Source: CBDFLT01 sp965249225 (lineage in GTDB: Bacteria; Chloroflexota; Dehalococcoidia; Lucifugimonadales; G963668185). From it: a stretch of DNA of 64,000 bases. Shown here piece after piece: positions 9,701-18,275 of the stretch. Where the stretch lies: positions 241,887-305,886 of the forward strand of contig CBDFLT010000008.1 in the NCBI GenBank assembly GCA_965249225.1, given 5' to 3'. The notes under the pieces are model-generated. The model made no database searches and was not told the DNA's origin. It saw only the letters and a list, made by a program, of their open reading frames with translations. The translations under genes were made by a program, and so were the position numbers. The number at the start of each line of letters is the position of its first letter. The stretch's first letter is position 1.

Positions 9701-10495
9701 ACTATTTCTGACACCGCCGAGAACACGGTCACCGCCACCACCACTCTCGATGTGGTGTCCAGCCGGACCAACAGGAACTTCTTCCTGTTCGGCGGCATCA
9801 ACTACACAGGCCTGGCGCTGATACCAGATGACGGGGACGCCGCGACCACCGACGACGCCGACCTGGACAGGCTGATGGACCAAAACATAACCAACCTTGT
9901 GGATGCGGCCTACGCCGCCGGCCATACGCACGTGGGCCATTCCACCAGCGGCGTCGTCACGCTTGGCGACATAGTCGAGTCCACGTTCGCCTTCGACGAC
10001 AGCGTGTTCAAGGTCCACACGCCAGGAGCGGCCGCGGACACCCTGACGGACCTGGAGCCCTTCGTGGGCATGATCATGAAGACCAGGGAGACCGATTCCG
10101 CGAGCAGTACTCTCGACGTGTTCAAGAAGGTGAGCGTGAGCGGGTTCACGGCGCAGCAGTCCGTGCCCGTCAAGATGAACATCCTGGGCGTCTTCTTCCA
10201 GCTTGGCCAGTTTACGCCGCCTGAGGAGGTCCTGGAGACGGGCTACAACCTGGTGGCGCCTCACATCTTGGGTGATGACACCTTCGATAATGTCTACAGG
10301 GGCGCCCTCATTCCCGACGAGCTGGCCGTCTCCGCCATCGCCTTCGAGAGGCGTGTGGACGCCAGTACCGGAACAAGCACCGTTGACGCCGAGATCTTCG
10401 AGGGCTTCGTCGTCCAGTCCCTGGGCGAGCTCCTCAAACCTGTGCTGTCCTACTGGACCTTCATAGTCTCGGGTACGCCGACCATCACGCCGTAG
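6770..10495 (+). CDS. Giant exported protein of module 1, interrupted by in-frame TAG after the signal peptide
   Basis: The frame starts at ATG 6770 with a signal peptide (MSKKTLFFSG then a Leu-rich core), meets TAG at 6854-6856, and stays open in the same frame to 10495 (1241 codons). The paralogue at 22952 has CAG (Gln) at the aligned position. Without readthrough the longest product would start near GTG 6908 and lack a secretion signal. The body is Thr/Ser/Asp-rich beta-sandwich material, including jelly-roll-like segments ending GWYVDD (about 8358), and a C-terminal domain (9770-10495) shared with the paralogue. No catalytic domain is recognised. It is probably a cell-surface or S-layer-associated protein (inference), paired with the anchor gene downstream. 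Confidence 0.7.
6854..6856 (+). other. In-frame TAG in giant exoprotein gene 1
   Basis: This codon lies directly after the signal-peptide core. Alignment to the second module (GVL-stop-A versus GLL-Q-G) suggests a CAG to TAG change. Confidence 0.8.
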
Positions 10496-10735
10496 GCCGA
10501 GGTGAGCAGCGACGAATGGATTTAGGGCATTCCGCCTGGACTAAGGAGTGTTATGCTCACCGATGGTCCGAAGAGCATACATAGCTGAGCGGGCTGCGAG
10601 TCTAATGTGGGCCCGGCCCCCCCCAACGAGCCTTCCTTCGACGTCTCTCTATTCGCCCCCAGCGACCCTCCAAGGAGGGCTAAATTGTGTCTTGGCGAGG
10701 GGCGATGTACCAGGAACTCAACGCAGGTTTAAGTA

Positions 10736-12178
10736 GTGGCAGTTAGAATAGTCGGCGGCATTGTTCTCCTGTATCTGCTGGTGCTGGCGATAACGACGCT
10801 GCTGGGAAGAGGCCCTTCTCCAGTCAGCGCCGTCCCGCAGCCGCCCCACGTCTTCTTCGGAGAGGTCAGCGCCGGTGGGTCCCCTGTTGGTTCCGGCGTG
10901 ACCATAGAGACCCGCATCAACAACGTGATTTACAGCCAGCGGGTGACCGATCCCGACACCGGCGCGACAACCCAGAGCACCTTCACTCATGCCGTCGACG
11001 CAGGTGGGTTCAACTACGGCACCGACACCAACTTCCAGGTCTGCGCCGACGATACCGCGACCACGCCAGTGGAGGGTGGGGTCGACCTCGATATCATCAC
11101 CTTCTTCGTGAACGGGGTCCAGGCCACGCCCACGGCGATATTCACGCGAGGGTCCGTGACCGAGCTAGACCTTAGCATCTCGTCTCTGGGTGCAGCCAAA
11201 GGTGCGTCCGCCACCGGATCGTCGGCTGCCTGCACGACCCTGCAGCCCACGCCTACGGTGGCGGCTGGCCCCCCGCCACCACCCCCGAGTGGGGGCGGGC
11301 CACCGCCCCCGCCACCAGCGGCGGCCCCACCCCCACCGCCTGCCGAGATAATAGAGGTGACCCCGACGGCCACGCCTCCGCCTGTGGTCCAGGAGGTTAT
11401 TGACACCCTCGCCGATCCGCTTGCGACCCTCCAGGATCAGTTAGACGCGATATCGGGTTTGGAGAACCCTGATGATCAAGCCCAGGCCCTCGCTGGTGTC
11501 GCCGCCGCTGATGCGGGCGCCATCCTTGGCGAGTTGAGTGTCACCGACGCAGTCGCCATTATACAGGCCGCGGATACTGCCCTTGCCGCCTCCGTGATCG
11601 CGGAGACGACGGCGGCCGACGCCGCGGCCATCGTGACCTCTCTGATTGAGACCGCTGATGCCGCCGCGGCCGCGGCGATATTCTCCGAGGTAGTGGACCA
11701 GGGCAACGCCGACAACGCTGCCGATATCTTCGTCGCGGTCGTCCAGGCAGGCAACGCCGATGATGCAGGAGAGATCTTCTCCGCCGTCGTCGATGCGGGT
11801 AACGTCACCGACGCAGCGGACATCGTCTCCGCCGCCGTGGACGCCGGCAACGCCTCCGAGGGCGGAGAGATATTCACCGCTATGGTGGACGCCGGCAACA
11901 CCGACGCCGCCGCGGTGATCGTAACCGAGGTAGTGACCGCGGGCGACGCAGACGACGCCGCGGACGTCGTGGAAACAATGACCGCGATCGCGGCGGCCGA
12001 CATATTCGAAGAGATCGCGGTCGCCGCCGTGGCCGCCGAAATCGTGGATGAGATCGCGTTGGCGGTCCAGGCCTCCGACATCCTGGCCGAGGTCGAAAAG
12101 GTAACGGCGGGCGCCATCCTCGAAGAGACCGGGATCACGAGAGTGACCGAGATCGTCGATGTCATGGAGCTGAGGTGA
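10736..12178 (+). CDS. Surface anchor protein 1, N-terminal part (signal peptide + helical repeats)
   Basis: The first 480 residues of a protein whose paralogue (31006-33405) is continuous. The GTG start is followed by a hydrophobic signal/membrane segment (IVGGIVLLYLLVLAITTLL). Next come a carboxypeptidase-regulatory-like beta domain (about 35-150), a Pro/Gly-rich linker, and many Ala-rich helical repeats with the pattern VDAGNxxDAADI (about 240-470). It ends at TGA 12176-12178 because the sequence has two extra nucleotides here relative to the paralogue; the rest continues in another frame from 12175. Programmed frameshift, mutation and assembly error are all possible. Function: probable envelope structural protein. 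Confidence 0.65.
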   Translation: MAVRIVGGIVLLYLLVLAITTLLGRGPSPVSAVPQPPHVFFGEVSAGGSPVGSGVTIETRINNVIYSQRVTDPDTGATTQSTFTHAVDAGGFNYGTDTNFQVCADDTATTPVEGGVDLDIITFFVNGVQATPTAIFTRGSVTELDLSISSLGAAKGASATGSSAACTTLQPTPTVAAGPPPPPPSGGGPPPPPPAAAPPPPPAEIIEVTPTATPPPVVQEVIDTLADPLATLQDQLDAISGLENPDDQAQALAGVAAADAGAILGELSVTDAVAIIQAADTALAASVIAETTAADAAAIVTSLIETADAAAAAAIFSEVVDQGNADNAADIFVAVVQAGNADDAGEIFSAVVDAGNVTDAADIVSAAVDAGNASEGGEIFTAMVDAGNTDAAAVIVTEVVTAGDADDAADVVETMTAIAAADIFEEIAVAAVAAEIVDEIALAVQASDILAEVEKVTAGAILEETGITRVTEIVDVMELR

Positions 12179-12860
12179 AGCTGGTCGAGCGTCTGCCCGA
12201 GATGACGGCGGACAAGCTGTTCCAGATACCGGCCCAGACGCTCTTCGACAACCTGCCAACCGTGCCCGTGGAGCAACTGGCCTTCGAGAATCCGCCGCCG
12301 ATCGATCCCGACCTTCCGCCACCGGTGGCCGTGCAGGTGTCGCCCACGTTGGCCGTCTACGGGGTTCCGGACACGGGAGAGCTGGTCTGGGTCGGGATTG
12401 TGGCAAGCCCTGCGCCCATCGATCAGATACTGGGTAAATTCGCCCGACGGCTGAGCGATGTGGAGATCAATGTAGAGGACCTTGCTGCCAAGCCTGCTGC
12501 TGCCCCCGACTTCAGCCCTGCGCAGGTGGTGAACTCGTATTTCAGGATAGAGGTTGAAAACGCGGAGCCCGAGGACCTAGTAGCTGCGCATGTGACCATG
12601 TTCTTGGAGAAGGAGTGGCTGGAGGCCAACGATATCCACAAGTGGTCGGTGCAGTTCAACCGGCTCGACGAGGATTTGGGGTCGTGGGTGCCGTTCCCGT
12701 CCAAGCGTGTGAGTGAGGACGAGGAGCGGGTATTCTACACTGTGTCAGTGCCTGGGTTCTCGGTCATCGCCATCACGGGCAGCACTCAGCTGCCCGCGCA
12801 GATATTCGATGTAACGAACCTGTCATTCGACCCGCTGTTGCCGTCCGGTGGAGAGGACGT
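12107..12860 (+). repeat. Direct repeat between the two anchor genes (copy 1)
   Basis: Long near-identical nucleotide stretch shared with 32068-32820, coding for the PGF-pre-PGF-like region in both anchor genes. It is in the same orientation about 20 kb apart, so it could recombine and delete the intervening Ubl operon. Confidence 0.75.
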
Positions 12861-13443
12861 TACGTTCAGTGTCACCGTCACGAACAGCAGCCCCGTGGAC
12901 GCCGTGTATCCGGCGACCCTATGGGTCGACGACACGATCGAGGACAGCCAGACCGTGCTTGTTCCTGGGGGCTCCAGAGTGGTCGTGAGGTTCACCACGC
13001 GGCTCGACGAGGGCACCCATAGCATCCGGATAGAGCGGGAGCTGGGTGAGCTCACCGTCGGCCGTGCGGTGGCGACGCCCACACCGGAGCGAGTGGTGGG
13101 CACGCCGACGGTCGTAACGGTGGTTGAGGTGGAGGCAACGCCCACGCCCGTTCTACGCACGCCCACGCCAGTTCCGCCCACGCGCACGCCCGTACCAGCC
13201 ACGGCAGTGCCGATTACGCCGATCCCTGCGCCGCCGACTGAAGTGACGCCTACCGCCGTGGTTGTGGCCCCGCCTGAGGAAGATGGTGGAGGTGCGATCA
13301 TATTCATCGTCATCGGCATCGTGGCGGGCATCGCCGTCGTAGGTGGCGGTGGGTACTTCATCGTGGTGAGAAGGCGGCCAGGACCGCCTACTGCGCCCCC
13401 AACGCCTCCGGGTGGGCCCCAGGCTCCCGCGCCGCCGGCTTAG
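12175..13443 (+). CDS. Surface anchor protein 1, C-terminal part (PGF-pre-PGF-like + CARDB-like + TM)
   Basis: A 422-residue frame that overlaps the preceding one by GTGA and has GGAG 5 nt before the GTG, so coupled re-initiation is conceivable. It continues exactly where the paralogue at 31006 reads on. It contains a domain ending VPGFSVIAITG, resembling the PGF-pre-PGF domain of surface-layer-type proteins. A CARDB-like beta-sandwich (about 205-295) follows, then a Thr/Pro repeat stalk. A C-terminal transmembrane helix (IIFIVIGIVAGIAVVGG) is followed by RRR and a Pro-rich tail. Alone it has no signal peptide, so it most likely belongs to one interrupted gene with 10736-12178. Confidence 0.65.
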   Translation: MKLVERLPEMTADKLFQIPAQTLFDNLPTVPVEQLAFENPPPIDPDLPPPVAVQVSPTLAVYGVPDTGELVWVGIVASPAPIDQILGKFARRLSDVEINVEDLAAKPAAAPDFSPAQVVNSYFRIEVENAEPEDLVAAHVTMFLEKEWLEANDIHKWSVQFNRLDEDLGSWVPFPSKRVSEDEERVFYTVSVPGFSVIAITGSTQLPAQIFDVTNLSFDPLLPSGGEDVTFSVTVTNSSPVDAVYPATLWVDDTIEDSQTVLVPGGSRVVVRFTTRLDEGTHSIRIERELGELTVGRAVATPTPERVVGTPTVVTVVEVEATPTPVLRTPTPVPPTRTPVPATAVPITPIPAPPTEVTPTAVVVAPPEEDGGGAIIFIVIGIVAGIAVVGGGGYFIVVRRRPGPPTAPPTPPGGPQAPAPPA

Positions 13444-13545
13444 CCTAGCTGGTCCGCCTTCGAAGGTCTCCTTGAACGGGGGGTGATCGTGGCGCTAGGC
13501 TGGCCTGCGGGCGCGTGAGCGCCGAGCCTCCCTCAGTCCGGGTTT
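13400..13545 (+). repeat. Conserved 3' tail repeat of anchor gene 1
   Basis: The end of the gene and about 100 bases after it (through a GTGAGCGCCGAG segment) closely match 33360-33505. This shows that the duplication of the module extended beyond the coding region. Confidence 0.7.
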
Positions 13546-13638
13546 TATTTCAGCACAAGACCCCTTAACCTCCTTCGGCACTGGTTAGGATGGACGCGGC
13601 GGTGTAACCAGCATCGGTTAGTCCTAGAGCGCGCTTCC

Positions 13639-13667
13639 TTGAGCGGGAGTACGTTTGTGGCTATAAT
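13639..13667 (+). promoter_or_regulatory. Sigma70-type promoter of the Ubl operon
   Basis: TTGAGC (13639-13644) and TATAAT (13662-13667) have a 17-bp spacer. They lie about 95 nt upstream of the Ubl start, which has a strong AAGGAGGA site at about 13747. Within the 13444-13762 gap nothing else is recognised. Confidence 0.7.
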
Positions 13668-13762
13668 GGGCCTGTCCCCTTGGCAAGAGGATGAGAGAAC
13701 CCGAGTCCGCTTACGTTAAGTAGAGGACTCACCCAACGAGGCGTGGAAGGAGGACAAAGATA

Positions 13763-14056
13763 GTGGGGATTGTGAAGGTCCAGCTAGTCGATATGGTGAA
13801 TGGTGAGCCCCTGACCACTCCTGATCAGCCGGCAGAGCTCGACGACTCAATCGAGGCCGTTGAACTGGTCCAGCAGATACTTAACTTCGTTGGACAGCTT
13901 CCAGAGGGCCATCTGGTGGACCCCAAGGCCACCAAGATCGTTAACAAGTCGAGGCGAGCGGAACTGAGTTCCAACCAGACCCTGGCTGGAGTAGGCACCG
14001 AGGACGGGGATACCCTCGCGTTGTACTACAGTACTGTGTTCGGCTGGAATGCCTAA
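13763..14056 (+). CDS. Ubiquitin-like beta-grasp protein (YukD-like Ubl)
   Basis: A 97-residue small protein, predicted to be the modifier of the conjugation system. The pattern fits a beta-grasp fold: first strand VKVQLVDM, a single central helix (about 33-45, AVELVQQILNFV), and the C-terminal signature TLAGVGTEDGDTLALYY typical of ubiquitin-like domains. The C-terminus is VFGWNA, without a Gly-Gly tail. If it is conjugated, it may first be trimmed after the single Gly, for example by the JAMM peptidase encoded nearby (inference). GTG start with AAGGAGGA about 9 nt upstream. It is the first gene of the operon, ahead of E2, JAMM and E1 genes, which is the strongest support for its role. Confidence 0.8.
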   Translation: MGIVKVQLVDMVNGEPLTTPDQPAELDDSIEAVELVQQILNFVGQLPEGHLVDPKATKIVNKSRRAELSSNQTLAGVGTEDGDTLALYYSTVFGWNA

Positions 14057-14169
14057 AAGGCCTATAGCGTAAGCCGGCTGCTCCTCTTCACCGTCTTGAG
14101 TAGTGTTCGCTTTTCTTATCTAGCCGAGATCGATCCACGTTAGTGATACCCCACACTCACGATTGACCA

Positions 14170-14859
14170 ATGCGTTCGTTCCGCGACCAACGACTTGCTA
14201 ATGACCACGAGGAACTGCTGAGGTTGCAGCAGGAGCTCGACTGGGGCAGCCGGGCCAGGCTTGAGGTCCAGGCGGTAGGGACTCGGCCGTACCAGTCTTA
14301 CAACCTGATTTTTCATTGCGGCGGCTATGTGGACGAATTGGGAGCGGTGCGGAAGCGTCACCACCTGTTCCTCGAGTTCCCCATGGCATACCCGATGGAG
14401 GCGCCTCCTACATTCAAACGCGTCTCACCTCTTCTGCACCCTAATATTTACCCTCACGGCGTGTTTTGCCTGGGCTTCGAGGGAGATCGGAAGTGGCGCC
14501 CCGGCATCTCGCTGGAAAGTTTGATCCTGCACGTAAGCCGGCTGATCCGTTTCGACCCCGACTGGGTGAATCTGGACCCTCCCGCCAACAGGACACAGGC
14601 CTTCTGGGAGGAGTTTATCAAAAAGGTCCGCCTCCCGGCGGATGACGAGCCGTTCGTTATGGGTGATCAGCCGAGCGGACCACCCGTGAGCCAGCCGGCC
14701 GTCACCCAGAAACCGCCTACGCAACCCGCAAATAGACGCGGTATCCGTATCGAGCCGAGCCCGGTGCGACGCAGTGGACCGGCAGCCCAGATCAGACCCA
14801 GTGGTTCTCGCCGCTCAAGTGGCCCGATTCGGATCAAACGACGTAATCCGAATGATTGA
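14170..14859 (+). CDS. E2-like ubiquitin-conjugating enzyme (catalytic)
   Basis: A 229-residue protein whose first 155 residues match the UBC fold. It has the strand LFLEFPMAYPMEAPPTF, the HPN motif (90-92), and a cysteine at 100 in the expected active-site place (HPNIYPHGVFCLG). A Trp at 109 and the helix SLESLILHVSRLI follow, then NLDPPANRTQAFW, as in E2 enzymes. Residues 155-229 are a Pro/Arg/Ser-rich, probably disordered basic tail. Expected role: accept the Ubl from the E1 as a thioester on Cys100 and pass it to a target. Its stop overlaps the next gene by 4 nt (TTGA). Confidence 0.88.
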   Translation: MRSFRDQRLANDHEELLRLQQELDWGSRARLEVQAVGTRPYQSYNLIFHCGGYVDELGAVRKRHHLFLEFPMAYPMEAPPTFKRVSPLLHPNIYPHGVFCLGFEGDRKWRPGISLESLILHVSRLIRFDPDWVNLDPPANRTQAFWEEFIKKVRLPADDEPFVMGDQPSGPPVSQPAVTQKPPTQPANRRGIRIEPSPVRRSGPAAQIRPSGSRRSSGPIRIKRRNPND

Positions 14860-15491
14860 TTCAGGCCTTCCGGATGAACGATAAAACTGGCGACAAGCAA
14901 GCTACAGAGTCCCGCCGTCCAGTCCCGCAGCAGTTGCCGTTGACCGATGGGAAGTTTATCCGCATCGACGCCAACGGTCAGATAGCCTCCAATCAGCTCC
15001 TGGTTTTCTTGTCCCAAGATGTATATGAACTGATTACGGCCCAGGCTCGTGAGCACGACCCCTGGGAGGTCGGCGGGGCGCTGCTTGGCCAGTATTGTGT
15101 GGATGGAGAGACGCGCTTCGTTATCGTCTCAGCAGCCATCCCGTGTGACCTAGGCTCAGCTACTCCCGCCAGTATCAACTTCCCCCCTGAGTTCTGGCAA
15201 CACGTAGAGGAGGTACACACCTCCCAATATCCGGGTTTGCTCAGGCTCGGTCCTTATCATTCTCACCCTGGATATGGGGTCGGTCCCTCAAGTACCGACC
15301 ACATGACGATACTGCAGGCCTTTTCCCGTCCACACCACATCAGCCTTATCTATGATCCTCATATAGACCAGATTGGCTTCACTTGCTGGCAAGAGAACGA
15401 ATTGATGCCGCCGAGCGGATGTTTTATATACGAACACCGAGAGCCGGACGTGCTCAACACTGCTCTCATGGAAGCCCGACCAGAATCGTAG
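14856..15491 (+). CDS. JAB/MPN (JAMM) metalloprotease
   Basis: A 211-residue predicted zinc isopeptidase of the JAMM class, the deubiquitinase-like member of the system. The catalytic glutamate is at about 71 (PWEVGGALLG). The metal motif H-S-H-x7-S-x2-D is complete: His135, His137, Ser145 and Asp148 (YHSHPGYGVGPSSTD). The preceding segment resembles the substrate-groove strands of MPN domains. It begins at a TTG that overlaps the E2 stop; ATG 14874 is an alternative start. It may process the Ubl C-terminus or remove Ubl from targets. Confidence 0.9.
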   Translation: MIQAFRMNDKTGDKQATESRRPVPQQLPLTDGKFIRIDANGQIASNQLLVFLSQDVYELITAQAREHDPWEVGGALLGQYCVDGETRFVIVSAAIPCDLGSATPASINFPPEFWQHVEEVHTSQYPGLLRLGPYHSHPGYGVGPSSTDHMTILQAFSRPHHISLIYDPHIDQIGFTCWQENELMPPSGCFIYEHREPDVLNTALMEARPES

Positions 15492-15533
15492 CCGATGGCC
15501 GCGGGTCTCTAACGGATCGGCATTGACGCTCCT

Positions 15534-16781
15534 GTGGGGTCATTACAAGACTGCACGTTGACACTCAAGAGTAACTCAGTCGGATATGCTCTACAGCAGC
15601 TCAAGCTGTTTCAGTCGCAGTCGGCCGGACGAATCGACTTCGAGCTTCTGCCCGACACGACCACGATCAGGCTGGAGGTCCGATACCCTGGCTTGATTCG
15701 GCGGTCTGTCGACGGCAGAGACGAGATCTTTATCTGCGGACGCCATCACCTGTTGATGGTCATTCCCGAATCGTTTCCCGATAGGGCGCCTCACCTGATC
15801 TGGCTCAGCTCGATATTCCACCCTAACTTGATGGCCGATGAACCGGTGTGGCCTCCGCGATTTAGCTGGAAGGAGTTCCCTAGCCTCGTGCTTTTGATGG
15901 GTGCTCTGGTAGATACCCTAGTCGGGCTACGGGTGAGGACGAAAGGAATCCTCGATTTCGCGACACGAAGTCCACTGAATCGGCAAGCCTCTTCCTGGTT
16001 TCGTAAACGCAGACGCGACATCGTCAGATTCGGCCGTAACGCTGGGTATCCGTTGGGGCTGCGACCGGATGGGCTTCCCCTGGTGTCTTCCCATATCAGT
16101 TGGCGGCTCGATGGCACCTTGACCGGGGGCCGCCCAATGATATTCCTCTCCCGACTATTTCGTGAGGGTGTCTCCCAATTCGCTGATCATGGACCGGGAT
16201 GGCTGCTCGGCCAGCAGGGAAGCTGGGAAAGCTCGCGATGGTACTACGTAGATCGCATAGTGCCGTTATTTAAAGGGTCTATTTGTCCAGATAGTGCTAT
16301 CGGTGTGTTTCACCATGCCGGGAGGGAGTGGAAGCCCTCGTGGAAGGGTGCCGACCGTCCACTGCTTAGTGAAGCGCGAAACGGACGTCCGATCTTCAAA
16401 ACTGACCCATCGCTGACGGAGATCGACGGCTATTTCATCACGGAAGGCGGTCTCCGCTCGTCAGAGGGATCGCCGCAACCCGCGCCCGAAGCTACGCGGC
16501 CTCCGATCAAAGTCGGCCCTCCGCAGTCGGCGTCGGATCGGGTTCAGGGACCGGAGACGGTGAACTCGGAATTAGCGAGTGGCCCGGACGAACTGGGCGG
16601 AGAGTCCCCTGAGAGGCGGTTAGAGACTCCTCTATGCGTATATTGTGGTATCATCTGCGCGCCTGATCATGGGTGGAGTTTATGTGTGCACTGTAATACC
16701 GCGGCGCATAAAGCCTGCTTGGAGGAGTCAGGTGGGTGCCTCTACACAGGGTGTTTAGCGAGCCCTTTGTATGAGAGCTGA
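15534..16781 (+). CDS. E2-like/MPN-like/RING-like fusion protein
   Basis: A 415-residue protein with three parts. Residues 30-150 look like a UBC/UEV domain: FPDRAPHLIWL, HPN at 96-98, and a following helix, but no cysteine at the active-site position, so it is probably non-catalytic. Residues 200-305 resemble an MPN domain (FLSRLFREGV, GWLLGQ, YYVDRIVP) that has lost the metal ligands (FHHAGREW in place of HSHP). After a Pro-rich linker, residues 368-407 form a zinc treble-clef of the prokaryotic RING type: Cys368, 371, 375, 384, 387, His392, Cys395, 402, 407, with the HxxC...GGCxxxxC ending. This could be an E3-like scaffold. The MPN match is by eye and less certain. GTG start, no clear SD. 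Confidence 0.75.
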   Translation: MGSLQDCTLTLKSNSVGYALQQLKLFQSQSAGRIDFELLPDTTTIRLEVRYPGLIRRSVDGRDEIFICGRHHLLMVIPESFPDRAPHLIWLSSIFHPNLMADEPVWPPRFSWKEFPSLVLLMGALVDTLVGLRVRTKGILDFATRSPLNRQASSWFRKRRRDIVRFGRNAGYPLGLRPDGLPLVSSHISWRLDGTLTGGRPMIFLSRLFREGVSQFADHGPGWLLGQQGSWESSRWYYVDRIVPLFKGSICPDSAIGVFHHAGREWKPSWKGADRPLLSEARNGRPIFKTDPSLTEIDGYFITEGGLRSSEGSPQPAPEATRPPIKVGPPQSASDRVQGPETVNSELASGPDELGGESPERRLETPLCVYCGIICAPDHGWSLCVHCNTAAHKACLEESGGCLYTGCLASPLYES

Positions 16782-16823
16782 GCCTTGAGCATGTATTCTG
16801 CGCTTATGAGCGTCTGTTAGCGG

Positions 16824-16831
16824 GTGAACAG
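16824..16831 (+). repeat. Target-site duplication, IS copy A, left
   Basis: GTGAACAG directly before the element; an identical 8 bp follows it at 18373-18380. Confidence 0.85.
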
Positions 16832-16899
16832 TGTACGTCGTCAAAACAAGTGGGACAAAAGGGGAGCCTTTAAAGCGTGCAACTTGGACGCTAACCGGC

Positions 16900-17892
16900 T
16901 CAGGCAGTTCTCAGATTTGCCAACCTCCGTTCGGCTAGACTCTTTTGCTTCACCTCCTGTCTCGTCGCCAGTATGGCGTCTTGGCGTCCGTGGTACATAT
17001 CCGCCGGCGTGATGTTCCCCAAAGCCTCGTGATAGCGCTCGTAGTTGTAGTACCTTACGAAGCCCTCCATAGCCGCTACAAGCTCTTCCAGGCTGTGGTG
17101 GACAAAGACGTTGACCTTAGCCTTGGCTGTGCGATGGTACCGCTCCAACTTGCCGTTGGTCTGGGGATGGAAAGGTGAGGCGAAGATGTGTTTCATGAAC
17201 CTGGCCCTTAGGAACTCGTCCAACGCCCTAGACAGAAAGCCTGGACCGTTGTCGCTCAGAAGGGCTGGACCTGGCTCTACAGGCGCCGTCGGTTGACCGG
17301 TGAACTCCACCGCATCCTGGACCACGTCGATGATGTCGGCACTGCTCATGCTGGTCTGCACCCTCCAGCCCACGATCATCCTGGAATAGTCATCCAGCAC
17401 GCTGATCAGGTAGTAGTAGCCCCAACCCACCACGAAGAAGTAGCTGGCATCGGTCTGCCATAGCTCATTGGGCCTGGCAGTCTTGGTGTGAAACTCCTTT
17501 CCTGCTGGGAAGCCCTTGGTCTCGGGCGGCTTGATGAGCCCCGCTTCCTTCAGTATCCGGTATACGGTGGACTCGGAGACGTACATGACCTGTTCGTCCA
17601 CCAGGGTGGTCGCCACCTCTCTCGGGCTCAACGATGGGTGCTCCAACGCATACCTGACCACGTACCGTCTTTGCTTTGTAGCCAACCGGTTCCACACTCG
17701 CCTGGGCTCTGGTGGCCGGTCTACCAGACCGTTAAACCCCTTGTCTCGATACCTGCTCTTCCAGCGGTAGTAGGTCGAGGGTGCTATCTGCAACTCTTGG
17801 AGGGTCTGCCTGACCGGCAGAGGAGACCTCTCGACGATCTGAAGGACCTCCGCCTTGAGCTGGGCCTCCCTTCTCACATAGGGCTTGCCCAT
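16900..17892 (-). CDS. IS3-type transposase OrfB (DDE integrase core), copy A
   Basis: A 330-residue transposase catalytic part. It has an N-terminal helix-turn-helix, then an rve integrase core with the DDE triad: Asp in WQTDASYF, Asp in LLSDNGPGF, and Glu in HPQTNGKLERYH. The frame extends upstream without a stop into the A7 run of orfA, so it is probably made as an OrfAB fusion. It is identical in sequence to the proteins of copies B and C. Confidence 0.95.
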   Translation of the reverse strand: MGKPYVRREAQLKAEVLQIVERSPLPVRQTLQELQIAPSTYYRWKSRYRDKGFNGLVDRPPEPRRVWNRLATKQRRYVVRYALEHPSLSPREVATTLVDEQVMYVSESTVYRILKEAGLIKPPETKGFPAGKEFHTKTARPNELWQTDASYFFVVGWGYYYLISVLDDYSRMIVGWRVQTSMSSADIIDVVQDAVEFTGQPTAPVEPGPALLSDNGPGFLSRALDEFLRARFMKHIFASPFHPQTNGKLERYHRTAKAKVNVFVHHSLEELVAAMEGFVRYYNYERYHEALGNITPADMYHGRQDAILATRQEVKQKSLAERRLANLRTA

Positions 17893-17897
17893 GGGCT

Positions 17898-18275
17898 CTA
17901 ACCGAGGCTTTTTTTCAGGACCAGGTTCTCCACCGACAGCTGAGCAACAAGTTCCTTGAGCCGCTCGTTCTCGCGCTTCAAGGCATCGACCTCCGCCTTG
18001 TTCGCCTCCCGTAGCGTGTCACCCTTCAGCCTCGACTTGCCCGCCTCCATGTAGTCCTTGAGCCACTTGTAATAGACCCCGGGGTTGATTCCCTCTCGCC
18101 TGCACAAGGCGCTGACTGATATCTCCCCGCGGATCCCCTCTATGACGATCCGTACCTTCTCCTCAGGTGTGTACTTGCGACGTGTAACGTTTCTGGTCCG
18201 TCGGACCACCTGCCTCGCGTTCTCGTCGGCTTGATCGTAGCTTCGACTGACTTCCTGCATCCTGGCTCCTTTCAC
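17898..18275 (-). CDS. IS3-type transposase OrfA, copy A
   Basis: A 125-residue DNA-binding part with a helix-turn-helix (VSALCRREGINPGVYYKWLK) and a C-terminal leucine-zipper-like coiled coil (DALKRENERLKELVAQLSVE). The gene ends just after seven A residues on the coding strand (17915-17909). A -1 shift, or one extra A by transcriptional slippage, joins it in frame to orfB with no intervening stop, as is usual in IS3-like elements. Confidence 0.93.
   Translation of the reverse strand: MKGARMQEVSRSYDQADENARQVVRRTRNVTRRKYTPEEKVRIVIEGIRGEISVSALCRREGINPGVYYKWLKDYMEAGKSRLKGDTLREANKAEVDALKRENERLKELVAQLSVENLVLKKSLG

Noticed and set aside
16824..17012. Short plus-strand frame across the left IS border (also at 45539 and 56050)
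   Set aside because: It reads from flank DNA into the IS end and the antisense of orfB; it recurs only because the IS does.
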